64,000 nucleotides of DNA from Tabrizicola flagellatus (GTDB taxonomy: Bacteria; Pseudomonadota; Alphaproteobacteria; Rhodobacterales; Rhodobacteraceae): NCBI RefSeq assembly GCF_008271465.1, contig NZ_VMDU01000001.1:62001-126000 (forward strand). The letters are read 5' to 3'. Below, one piece after another: positions 29,113-36,642 of the stretch. A program made the translations under genes and the position numbers. Position 1 is the first letter of the stretch, and every line of letters begins with the position of its first letter. The notes beneath the pieces were generated by a model, which had not been told where the DNA came from, did not search any database, and worked only from the letters and a program-made list of their open reading frames with translations.

Positions 29113-30021
29113 TTGGACTGGGATGATCTGCGCGTGTTCCTTGCCGTGGCGCGGACCGAAAGCCTGTCGGCGGCGGGCAGGCGGCTGAAGATCGACCCGG
29201 CTACCGTTGGGCGCCGCATCTCGCGGCTGGAAGAGGCGACGAAGGCGCGGCTTTTCACCAAATCCCCCCAAGGCTATGCGCTGACCGAGGAAGGCGCGCG
29301 GCTGATCCCGCATGCCGAGGCGGCCGAACGCGCGGCGCTGGGGGCGGAGGAGAGCCTCTCCGGCCCTGGCGGTCTTACCGGCCTCATCCGCCTCGGCGCG
29401 CCGGACGGCTGCGCGAACTACCTCTTGCCGCAGGTCCTGGCGCGGATCTGCGACGCAAATCCGGGGCTCGAGGTGCAGATCGTCGCCCTGCCGCGGGTCT
29501 TCAACCTGTCCAAGCGCGAGGCGGACATGGCGATCGGCGTCAGCCGCCCAGAGGCGGGGCGTCTGACGGTGCAGAAGCTGACCGACTACCGCCTGCACCT
29601 GGCGGCCAGCCGCGACTATCTGGCCGGCGCCCCGCCGATCCGGACGCCAGCCGACCTGAGCGGCCACCGGATCGTCGGCTACATCCCCGACATGATCTTC
29701 GACAAGGAACTGGACTACCTGGCCGAGATCGGGATCGGGCCGGCCACGCTCAGCTCCAACTCGGTCTCGGTGCAGCTGAACTGGCTGCGGGCCGGGGCAG
29801 GGGTGGGGGTCGTGCACGATTTCGCGCTGCCCGCCGCGCCGAACCTGGCGCGGATCCTGACCGACCGGATCAGCCTGACCAGGGCCTTCTGGCTGATCCG
29901 GCACGAAAGCGATGCGCGGCTCGACCGGTTGAGCCGCTTTGCCGACCAGCTGACCCGGGAGGTGCGGGCCGAGATGGCGCGGCTGGAGACGGCCCTGCGG
30001 GAGGACGAAAGCCGCGCTTGA
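29113..30021 (+). CDS. LysR family regulator, divergent from mmsA
   Basis: This 302-aa regulator has an N-terminal helix-turn-helix (DDLRVFLAVARTESLSAAG, RRISRLEEATKARLF) and a co-inducer-binding domain. I chose the TTG at 29113 because gaggag lies 7 bp upstream and the protein then begins MDWDDLRVFL, the standard LysR beginning; no in-frame ATG fits. The gene is divergent from mmsA, so it may control branched-chain amino acid breakdown, which is an inference from position only. Confidence 0.87.
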   Translation: MDWDDLRVFLAVARTESLSAAGRRLKIDPATVGRRISRLEEATKARLFTKSPQGYALTEEGARLIPHAEAAERAALGAEESLSGPGGLTGLIRLGAPDGCANYLLPQVLARICDANPGLEVQIVALPRVFNLSKREADMAIGVSRPEAGRLTVQKLTDYRLHLAASRDYLAGAPPIRTPADLSGHRIVGYIPDMIFDKELDYLAEIGIGPATLSSNSVSVQLNWLRAGAGVGVVHDFALPAAPNLARILTDRISLTRAFWLIRHESDARLDRLSRFADQLTREVRAEMARLETALREDESRA

Positions 30022-30077
30022 CAGAATCCCCTGTCCGGTCCGAGGCTTGACCTCCGGTCAGAGGGAGGGGCCGTCCC

Positions 30078-30512
30078 ATGCTCGTTCAGCAGATCCTCGC
30101 ATCCAAGGGTGATTTCAAGGTGGTCACGGTGGCTCCGGGCACCACGGTGCAGGAAGTCGCCGGCATCCTTTCGTCCCGCCGCATCGGTGCGGTGGTTGTC
30201 TCGGCCGACGGCAAGAAGGCGCGCGGCATCGTGTCGGAACGCGACATCGTGCGGGAGCTCGGCAAGCGCGGCGCGGCCTGCCTGACCGATCCAGTGGAAT
30301 CGCTGATGACCGCGAAGATCGTTTCGTGCACCCGGACCGAAGGCACCGACAGCGTGCTGGGCCGGATGACCGATGGCCGCTTCCGTCACATGCCGGTGGT
30401 CGAGGGCGACGAGATGGTCGGCCTGATCTCCATCGGCGATGTGGTCAAGGCCCGGCTGATGGAGCTTGCGGCGGAAAAGGATGCGCTGGAAGGCATGATC
30501 AAGGGCTTCTGA
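30078..30512 (+). CDS. CBS-domain pair protein
   Basis: This 144-aa protein consists of two CBS motifs (about residues 10-66 and 75-135), which together bind adenosine nucleotides. Visible parts are RIGAVVVSADGKKARGIVSERDIVREL and RFRHMPVVEGDEMVGLISIGDVV in outline. No catalytic domain is attached, so it probably acts as a sensor or partner of another protein. A gggaggggcc stretch serves as ribosome site. A short palindrome TGACC-N3-GGTCA (30048-30060) lies just upstream and may be regulatory. Confidence 0.88.
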   Translation: MLVQQILASKGDFKVVTVAPGTTVQEVAGILSSRRIGAVVVSADGKKARGIVSERDIVRELGKRGAACLTDPVESLMTAKIVSCTRTEGTDSVLGRMTDGRFRHMPVVEGDEMVGLISIGDVVKARLMELAAEKDALEGMIKGF

Positions 30513-30584
30513 CGTCGGGAAAGCGCTTGCGCCGGCGCGCGCAATATTGTTGCGTGCGCTGGTCTTGGGGCGGCGGGGAGAGCC

Positions 30585-31079
30585 ATGCGCATCGGTCTGT
30601 ATCCGGGTACCTTCGATCCGATCACGCTCGGCCATATCGACATCATCCAACGTGCGATGGCGCTGGTGGACCGTCTCGTCATCGGGGTGGCGATCAACCG
30701 CGACAAGGGGCCGATGTTCACCCTGGAAGAGCGGGTGGCCATGGTCGAGGCCGAATGCCGCGCGATCCAGGCCAGGACGGGCGGAGAGATCGTCGTCCAT
30801 CCCTTCGAGAACCTCCTGATCGACTGCGCCCGCGACGTGGGTGCTGGGATCATCATCCGCGGCCTCAGGGCGGTGGCGGATTTCGAATACGAGTTCCAGA
30901 TGGTCGGGATGAACCGCGCTCTGGATGCCAGCATCGAGACGGTGTTCATGATGGCCGATGCCCGCCGGCAGGCGATTGCCTCGAAGCTGGTCAAGGAGAT
31001 CGCGCGACTGGGCGGTGACGTATCCAGCTTCGTGACGCCGGCGGTGACGCGGGCGCTGACCGCCCGGCGAAAGCCCTGA
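30585..31079 (+). CDS. coaD: Phosphopantetheine adenylyltransferase
   Basis: CoaD adenylates 4'-phosphopantetheine to dephospho-CoA, the penultimate step of coenzyme A synthesis. The nucleotidyltransferase motif TFDPITLGHIDII (T/HxGH type) and IIRGLRAVADFEYEFQM are both clear. The length of 164 aa is standard. A ggggag site precedes the ATG. It is followed by a decayed histidine kinase gene. Confidence 0.96.
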   Translation: MRIGLYPGTFDPITLGHIDIIQRAMALVDRLVIGVAINRDKGPMFTLEERVAMVEAECRAIQARTGGEIVVHPFENLLIDCARDVGAGIIIRGLRAVADFEYEFQMVGMNRALDASIETVFMMADARRQAIASKLVKEIARLGGDVSSFVTPAVTRALTARRKP

Positions 31080-31162
31080 GAATGCATTACCTTGCAAGGA
31101 CTTGCCAAAGCGCAGGCCCGTGTCATGAGCGGCGCGGGTGCCCTGTCGCGAGGAGGACGCGC

Positions 31163-32171
31163 GTGACGCTTGCCGACAGGATCAGTCTCTGGGATTCCCG
31201 CAGCCTTCCGGCGGGCCTGCGCTGGATCGGTGCGGTCTCGCATTCATCCTGGCCTTCGTGCTGCGCTACGAGCCGGAAGGGACGCTGCCGCCCGGCTTTC
31301 CCTAGCTCACCTACTTTCCGGCCATCATCCTGGGCGCCTATTTCTTCGGCACGCTCCCCGGACTCGCGCTTGCAACCGCCAGCCTGCTTGCCACCTGGTA
31401 TTTCTTCATCGCCCCCTTCAACAGCCTTGCGCTGGACGGGGCGAGCGTACTCGCGCTTGCGTTCTTCGTCCTCATTGCCGAAACGATCATCCTGCTGATC
31501 CATGGGGTCCACAAGGCGATGCGTGCGCTCCTGGGCGACCGGCAAGCCAACGCGACCCTTGCCGAGCAGCGCCGGCTGATGCCTACGAGTTGCAGCACCG
31601 GGTGTCGAACAACCTGGCCAGGATTGCGGGGCTGATGAAGTTGCAGCGCCGTGCCGTCACCTACGAGTCTGCCGGCCTTGCGCTGGAGGATTCGGTTAGC
31701 CGCATCGATCTTGTCGCCTGGATCATGCGCAACCTGCCCGATCCCTCGGGTCAGACCGTGGACATGGCGCGCTTCCTTGCCGACACCGGACGCGACATCG
31801 TGGAATGCTCGGGCGCCGCAGGGCGCGTGTCGCTGGAGGTTGAGGCCGATCCGCTGCTGGTAGGGCCGGATGTCTCGGTGCCGCTGGGGCTGATCGCGAC
31901 CGAACTGGTCGCGAACACGCTGGAACACGGCTTTCCGGGGGACAGCGCCGGCAGGATCGGCGTGACGCTGGGGGCCAGGCCGGACGAGGGCAAGGCGCTG
32001 TTGCAGATCCGGGACAGCGGGCAGGGCCTGCCCGAGGGCTTCGACATCGAGAAGGCGCGCAGCCTCGGCCTGTCGATCGCGCGGCAGTTCGCCAAACAGT
32101 TGGGCGGCACACTGGTGATGGAGCGCCGCCCTGAGGGCGGGACCGAGGCCCGCCTGGAATTCGACTACTGA
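31163..32171 (+). pseudogene. Decayed sensor histidine kinase of the HWE/HisKA_2 type with KdpD-like membrane part
   Basis: The frame starts well (GTG at 31163 behind aggagg, then VTLADRISLWDSRSLPAGL) but carries three lesions. A frameshift near 31240 separates WIGAV from the membrane helix LAFILAFVLRYEPEG. A TAG at 31303-31305 interrupts the same frame before LTYFPAIILGAYFFG. A second frameshift near 31580 lies between AEQRRLM and YELQHRVSNNLARIAG. The remaining kinase domain is readable to 32171 with the H-box LQHRVSNN, the N-box ATELVANTLEHGF, RDSGQGLPEGF and SLGLSIARQFAKQLGGT. The intact relative would be a DUF4118-type membrane sensor kinase. No response regulator is adjacent. Confidence 0.8.
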
Positions 32172-32180
32172 CCGTTTCGG

Positions 32181-32351
32181 TCAGGCCGCCTTGCCATAGA
32201 CGGCTTCGCGCGCGATCTTGTCAGCGTCGCCGGGGAACAGGCCCAGGTCAAGCGCGATGTCGGCAGGCAGGTTCGCGATCTCGTCGCGGGTCTTGCGGTA
32301 CAGCGAGTAATTGGCGGCTGCGGTCTTCAGCATTTCATACACGGAAATCAT
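32181..32351 (-). CDS. Small DUF1127-like protein
   Basis: This 56-aa protein reads MISVYEMLKTAAANYSLYR, then the diagnostic KTRDEIANLPADIALDLGL and an IAREAVYG end. This is the arginine-poor, longer type of DUF1127-like protein. Members are often strongly induced in stress or stationary phase and can act through RNA binding, which is known only for some. An aaggacgacgaag stretch precedes the ATG. An operator-like element GTTAGCGCAAAC lies 69 bp upstream of the start. Confidence 0.8.
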   Translation of the reverse strand: MISVYEMLKTAAANYSLYRKTRDEIANLPADIALDLGLFPGDADKIAREAVYGKAA

Positions 32352-32419
32352 CTTCGTCGTCCTTCTATATCCGCGAGAGGTCTGCTTTTCCTTCTCGCTA
32401 AGCGGAAGATAAGTGCCCC

Positions 32420-32431
32420 GTTAGCGCAAAC
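32420..32431 (-). promoter_or_regulatory. GTTAGCGCTAAC-like operator upstream of the DUF1127-like gene
   Basis: GTTAGCGCAAAC has one mismatch to the palindrome GTTAGCGCTAAC. It sits between TTGTTT and TATCTT on the minus strand (spacer 16), a possible promoter of the small gene. The same motif recurs upstream of both gap genes. Confidence 0.5.
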
Positions 32432-32477
32432 AACGGACATTGCTGCGGTGCGGCTATGCGTTTTTTGCATGGCTCTT

Positions 32478-32509
32478 GAAAAAATAAAGGGCGCCCCGGG
32501 GCGCCCTTT
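32478..32509 (-). terminator. Rho-independent terminator of gap (first copy)
   Basis: A fully palindromic 24-bp stem (32486-32509, core ggcgccccggggcgcc) is followed on the minus strand by ATTTTTTC. It lies 20 bp after the gap stop. Confidence 0.85.
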
Positions 32510-32528
32510 CGCTATAATTTCAAGGGGT

Positions 32529-33530
32529 TCAGATCAGCTTGCCCATCGCCACGGCTGTATCAGCCATGCGGTTCGAGAAGCCCCACTCGTTATCATACCA
32601 GGACAGGATCGACACGAAGGTCCCGTCCATCACCTTGGTCTGGTCCATATGGAACACCGAGGAATGCGGGTCGTGATTGAAGTCCGACGAGACCAGTTTC
32701 TCGTAGGTATAGCCAAGGATGCCCTTGAGCGGGCCATCCGCGGCCGCCTTGATCGCGGCGTTCACTTCCTCGACCGTGGTCGCGCGCTTGCCGATGAACT
32801 TCAGGTCCACGACCGACACGTTCGGCGTCGGCACGCGCATGGCGAAGCCGTCGAGCTTGCCTTTCAACTCGGGCAGGACCAGCCCCACCGCCTTGGCCGC
32901 GCCCGTCGAGGTCGGGATCATCGACAGAGCCGCCGCGCGGGCGCGATAGAGGTCCTTGTGCATCGTGTCCAGCGTCGGCTGGTCGCCGGTGTAGCTGTGG
33001 ATCGTGGTCATCATGCCCTTCTCGATCCCTATGGCGTTGTTCAGCACATAGGCCACGGGCGACAGGCAGTTCGTGGTGCAGGAGGCGTTGGAGACGACGA
33101 TGTCATCTTTCGTCAGCATGTGGTGGTTCACGCCATAGACGATGGTCTTGTCCGCCCCGTCGCCGGGGGCCGAGATCAGCACGCGCTTCGACCCGTTTTC
33201 GAGATGGGCCTGGCACTTCTCCTTCGAGGTGAATATGCCGGTGCATTCCATCACGATGTCCACGTCGCCCCAGGGCAGGTCGGCGGGGTTCTTCAGCGCC
33301 GTCACCCGGATCGGCCCGCGGCCGACATCGATCGAGTCGGGGCCGGTCCTGACCTCGACGGGGAACCTGCCGTGCACCGAATCATGGCGCAGCAGATGGG
33401 CGTTGGTTTCCACCGGCCCCAAATCGTTGATCGCGATGACCTCGATATCGGTGCGGCCCGACTCGATGATCGCGCGCAAGACGTTGCGCCCGATGCGCCC
33501 AAATCCGTTGATGCCGACCTTGACCGCCAT
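32529..33530 (-). CDS. gap: Glyceraldehyde-3-phosphate dehydrogenase, NAD-type copy
   Basis: GAPDH oxidises glyceraldehyde 3-phosphate to 1,3-bisphosphoglycerate in glycolysis and runs backwards in gluconeogenesis. The catalytic pair Cys151 (SNASCTTNC) and His178 is present. Asp36 in AIND is the residue that binds the adenosine ribose and favours NAD+. Residues 189-190 are Thr-Met. The ATG at 33530 follows ggaggaag and gives 333 aa. An operator-like element lies 32 bp upstream of the start. The second copy lies upstream on the same strand with a small gene between. Confidence 0.96.
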   Translation of the reverse strand: MAVKVGINGFGRIGRNVLRAIIESGRTDIEVIAINDLGPVETNAHLLRHDSVHGRFPVEVRTGPDSIDVGRGPIRVTALKNPADLPWGDVDIVMECTGIFTSKEKCQAHLENGSKRVLISAPGDGADKTIVYGVNHHMLTKDDIVVSNASCTTNCLSPVAYVLNNAIGIEKGMMTTIHSYTGDQPTLDTMHKDLYRARAAALSMIPTSTGAAKAVGLVLPELKGKLDGFAMRVPTPNVSVVDLKFIGKRATTVEEVNAAIKAAADGPLKGILGYTYEKLVSSDFNHDPHSSVFHMDQTKVMDGTFVSILSWYDNEWGFSNRMADTAVAMGKLI

Positions 33531-33561
33531 GACTCTTCCTCCGAAGCTGACTTTGCGTCCC

Positions 33562-33573
33562 GATAGCGCTAAC
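33562..33573 (-). promoter_or_regulatory. GTTAGCGCTAAC-like operator upstream of gap copy 1
   Basis: GATAGCGCTAAC (plus strand) has one mismatch to the palindrome and lies 32-43 bp before the start codon, a typical place for a repressor site near the transcription start. Confidence 0.55.
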
Positions 33574-33614
33574 AAAGACATATCGCCGGGAAATGCAACC
33601 GCAGTTTGACGCGG

Positions 33615-33758
33615 TCAGGCCCAGAATACCACCCAATCCAGCAGGTCCAGGAACCTGCGCGCAAGGAAAGCCAGCGCCGCGCCGCCGTTCAGGAGCAGGT
33701 CGGCCGTGGCGCCGGCAAGCAGGATCACTCCCAGCCAGAGCGCGATGCGATTGGTCAA
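33615..33758 (-). CDS. Small single-helix membrane protein between the gap genes
   Basis: This 47-aa protein starts at TTG 33758, with ggagggg 3-9 bp upstream. It begins MTNRIALWLGVILLAGATAD and ends in FLARRFLDLLDWVVFWA. One membrane helix (about residues 5-27) is followed by a basic amphipathic stretch. I recall similar short proteins next to gap genes in other Rhodobacterales. No function is known. Confidence 0.7.
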   Translation of the reverse strand: MTNRIALWLGVILLAGATADLLLNGGAALAFLARRFLDLLDWVVFWA

Positions 33759-33791
33759 GGCCCCTCCGATGGGGCCTGTGCCGGGCCCCGC

Positions 33792-34793
33792 TTACTGCGC
33801 GAGCCGCCCCATTACCCCGGCCACATCGGCCATCCGGCAGGAGAAGCCCCATTCGTTGTCATACCATGCCAGGACGCGAACGGAACGCCCCGCGACCTTG
33901 GTCTGGTCCGGCGCGAAGATCGAGGACTGCGGCGTGTGGTTGAAGTCGATCGACACCTTCGGTTCGGGATCATAGGCCATGACCATGCCCATGTAGCCTG
34001 CGCAGGCCTCCCTTACGATTTCGTTGACTTCGGCCACCGTGACCGACTTCTGCGCAATAAAGGTCAGGTCCACCGCGCTGACGTTCGGCGTCGGCACCCG
34101 GATCGCGCTGCCTTCCAGCTTTCCCGCCAGTTCCGGCAGCACCTCGCCGATGGCCTTGCCCGCCCCGGTCGAGGTCGGGATCATCGCCATTGCCGCCGAC
34201 CGTGCGCGGTAGAGGTCCTTGTGTCGCCGGTCCAGCGTCGGCTGGTCGCCCGTGTAGCTGTGGATCGTGGTCATGATGCCCGACTCGATCCCGATGGCGT
34301 CGTTCAGCACCTTGGCCAGCGGCGCCAGGCAGTTCGTGGTGCAGGAGGCGTTCGAGACGACCAGATGTTCGGGCAGGAGGCTCCGGTGGTTCACGCCATA
34401 GACCACCGTCAGGTCCGCCCGCCTGGCCGGGGCCGAGACCAGGACCCGCTTCGCCCCGCGCCCCAGATGCACCGCCGCCTTGTCGCGGTCGTTGAACTTG
34501 CCGGTGCATTCCAGCACCACGTCCACGCCCTGCCAGTCCAGCTCCTCGGGGTTGTAGGTGGACATCATGCGGATGGGGCCGCGACCGAGGTCAATTCCGT
34601 CCTCCGTCACCTTCACGACGCCGGGAAAGCGGCCATGCACGCTGTCGTAGCGCAGAAGATGCGCGTTCGTCTCCACCGGCCCGGTCGCGTTGATCGCCAC
34701 CACCTGCACGTCGTTGCGGTTCGATTCCGCGATATGGGCCAGCGTGCAGCGCCCGATGCGGCCGAAGCCGTTGATGCCGACAGTCACGGTCAT
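33792..34793 (-). CDS. Glyceraldehyde-3-phosphate dehydrogenase, second copy with NADP-type pocket
   Basis: This 333-aa paralogue keeps the catalytic pair Cys151 and His178. The residue that binds the adenosine ribose is Ala36 (AINATG) instead of Asp36, and residues 189-190 are Arg-Arg, where the first copy has Thr-Met. In other GAPDH families loss of this aspartate goes with use of NADP+, as in the gluconeogenic GapB of Bacillus. This copy may therefore serve gluconeogenesis, an inference from residues only. Two operator-like elements lie upstream (34879-34909). The stop is 33 bp before the small membrane-protein gene. Confidence 0.93.
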   Translation of the reverse strand: MTVTVGINGFGRIGRCTLAHIAESNRNDVQVVAINATGPVETNAHLLRYDSVHGRFPGVVKVTEDGIDLGRGPIRMMSTYNPEELDWQGVDVVLECTGKFNDRDKAAVHLGRGAKRVLVSAPARRADLTVVYGVNHRSLLPEHLVVSNASCTTNCLAPLAKVLNDAIGIESGIMTTIHSYTGDQPTLDRRHKDLYRARSAAMAMIPTSTGAGKAIGEVLPELAGKLEGSAIRVPTPNVSAVDLTFIAQKSVTVAEVNEIVREACAGYMGMVMAYDPEPKVSIDFNHTPQSSIFAPDQTKVAGRSVRVLAWYDNEWGFSCRMADVAGVMGRLAQ

Positions 34794-34878
34794 GCGAAAA
34801 TTCCCCTCTGGATGCGCTGGTCCTGCCCTAGCCGGTCCACTATGGTATGCAAGGCAGAAAACGACATCTTTTCATGAT

Positions 34879-34909
34879 GTTAGCGCAATCTTGGCCTGTT
34901 TGCGCTAAC
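34879..34909 (-). promoter_or_regulatory. Pair of GTTAGCGCTAAC-like operators upstream of gap copy 2
   Basis: GTTAGCGCAATC (34879-34890) and GTTTGCGCTAAC (34898-34909) are 19 bp apart, nearly two helix turns. The outer halves gttagcgcaa and ttgcgctaac form a perfect 10-bp inverted repeat. They lie between gap copy 2 and the DUF808 gene and could serve either. Confidence 0.55.
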
Positions 34910-34979
34910 TCTCTGCACCGCTTTGCCGAATCCCGCGTTTCCCGCTACATCATCGGTTGAGCGCAATCCGGGGCAGGGC

Positions 34980-35954
34980 ATGAGCGGACTTCTCGCACTT
35001 CTTGACGACGTGGCGGCCATCGCCAAGGTGGCGGCGGCCTCGGTGGACGACATCGCCGCCGCGGCCGCCAAGGCGGGGACCAAGGCCGCGGGCGTGGTGA
35101 TCGACGACGCCGCGGTGACGCCGAAATACGTCCACGGCTTTTCCGCCGACCGGGAACTCCCGATCATCTGGCGCATCGCGCTCGGATCCTTGCGCAACAA
35201 GCTGGTGGTCCTGCTGCCCGGCCTTCTGGCGCTGGATCATTTCGCGCCATGGGTGATCACGCCGCTCCTCATGCTGGGGGGCGCCTATCTGTGCTTCGAA
35301 GGTGCCGAGAAGGTATTCCATGCCCTTGCCCCCCATGCGGATCACGAGGTCGAGGCCGATTACGACACGCAGGACCCCGGCCATCTGGAAGAGGAAAAGG
35401 TCGCCGGCGCGATCAAGACCGACTTCATCCTGTCGGCCGAGATCATGACCATCGCGCTTGCCACGATCGAGAGTCCAAGCTTCTGGCTTCAGGCGGTGAC
35501 GCTGGCGGTGGTCGGCACGCTGATCACGGTCGCGGTCTATGGCGCGGTGGCGCTGATCGTGAAGATGGACGACGTGGGCCTGCACATGGCCGCCACGGGC
35601 CGCACCGGGGCGGGCAGGGCGCTGGGGCGGGGGCTGGTGCTGGGGATGCCGAAGCTGATGGCCTTCCTGTCCACCGTGGGCACTGCCGCGATGCTCTGGG
35701 TCGGCGGCAACATCGTGATCCACGGGCTGGAGGTCACCCATCTCTGGCCCTGGCCCTACGAGACCATCCACCACATCGCCGAGGCCGCCGCCCATGCCGT
35801 GCCGGCCGCGCAGGGCTTTGTGCAATGGGTCGTCACCGCGGCCCTCGACGGGGTGTTCGGTCTGGTCCTCGGCGTGATCCTGATCCCGGTGGCAACCCGG
35901 GTGATCGGGCCGCTCTGGGCGGCACTTACCGGGCGGAAGGCCGCGGCGCACTGA
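34980..35954 (+). CDS. DUF808 (YedI-like) membrane protein
   Basis: This 324-aa protein begins MSGLLALLDDVAAIAKVAAASVDD, the standard start of DUF808, and has several membrane helices. The conserved acidic loop HADHEVEADYDTQDPGHLEEEKV and AGAIKTDFILSAEIMTIALA are characteristic. The function is unknown. The gggcaggg site fits the ATG at 34980. Its 3' end overlaps the convergent PepSY gene by 29 bp. Confidence 0.88.
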   Translation: MSGLLALLDDVAAIAKVAAASVDDIAAAAAKAGTKAAGVVIDDAAVTPKYVHGFSADRELPIIWRIALGSLRNKLVVLLPGLLALDHFAPWVITPLLMLGGAYLCFEGAEKVFHALAPHADHEVEADYDTQDPGHLEEEKVAGAIKTDFILSAEIMTIALATIESPSFWLQAVTLAVVGTLITVAVYGAVALIVKMDDVGLHMAATGRTGAGRALGRGLVLGMPKLMAFLSTVGTAAMLWVGGNIVIHGLEVTHLWPWPYETIHHIAEAAAHAVPAAQGFVQWVVTAALDGVFGLVLGVILIPVATRVIGPLWAALTGRKAAAH

Positions 35955-36531
35955 CCGGCGCCGGTCCCTTCTGCATCTGCCGCCGGTTCCGCCAGCGCCG
36001 GATGCGAGGCAGGATGAACAGCACGATTCCGGTAAGCCCGAAGACCACCATCGCCGCCGCGGTGATGTCGGCCAGCCAGGTGCCGAAGGTCGAGGTCAGC
36101 CAGCCCCGCACATGCAGGCGCTTGAAGATGCCTTCCCAGTAGGTCTTGGTTTCCAGCACCGTTCCGTCCGGGGCATGGGTCGTGCGCGAGAAGTCGGTCT
36201 TGACCCAGTAATGCCCGGTCCCCAGCGCCACGATCACCCGGGTTTCGCCCGCCACGAAGGTCGCCACCTCGCGCCCGTGATAGGTCCTGTCCTGGTTGAG
36301 CGTCAGGTCCGTGCCCGGAACGACCGCCTCGGCCAGGGCCTGCGCCTCGCCGATCGTCAGCGCCCGAGCCCCGGGCCAGTTGTCGAACTGGGCCTCGTCG
36401 TAGCCCTCGCCCTCCAGCCAGCCCATGACCAGCCTTTCGTGGTTCAGGAACAGGCCGGTAAGGCCGATGACGATGACCCAGGGCAGAACGAGCACCCCGA
36501 GCCACCCATGAACGGTTTTCAGCAATCGCAT
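35926..36531 (-). CDS. PepSY-associated membrane protein
   Basis: This 201-aa protein has an N-terminal helix (LLKTVHGWLGVLVLPWVIVIGLTG in outline), a periplasmic PepSY-like domain (about residues 55-130) and a C-terminal helix (TAAAMVVFGLTGIVLFIL). Histidines in KTVHGW and NHERL could bind haem or metal, as in PepSY_TM proteins of iron or sulfur redox systems. No partner gene is adjacent. The ATG at 36531 has a ggagggtcg stretch upstream. Confidence 0.8.
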   Translation of the reverse strand: MRLLKTVHGWLGVLVLPWVIVIGLTGLFLNHERLVMGWLEGEGYDEAQFDNWPGARALTIGEAQALAEAVVPGTDLTLNQDRTYHGREVATFVAGETRVIVALGTGHYWVKTDFSRTTHAPDGTVLETKTYWEGIFKRLHVRGWLTSTFGTWLADITAAAMVVFGLTGIVLFILPRIRRWRNRRQMQKGPAPVSAPRPSAR

Positions 36532-36583
36532 CCGGCGACCCTCCCTGCGGGTCGGACCCTAGCCAGCAGGACCCCCAAGGTCA

Positions 36584-36616
36584 GCCAAAAAAACAGCGGC
36601 GGCCATAAGCCGCCGC
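36584..36616 (-). terminator. Rho-independent terminator of tkt
   Basis: On the minus strand agcggcggc and gccgccgct close a 5-base loop and are followed by GTTTTTTT. It lies about 30 bp after the tkt stop. Confidence 0.88.
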
Positions 36617-36642
36617 TTAATCGCCGATCCTGAACCAAAGGC

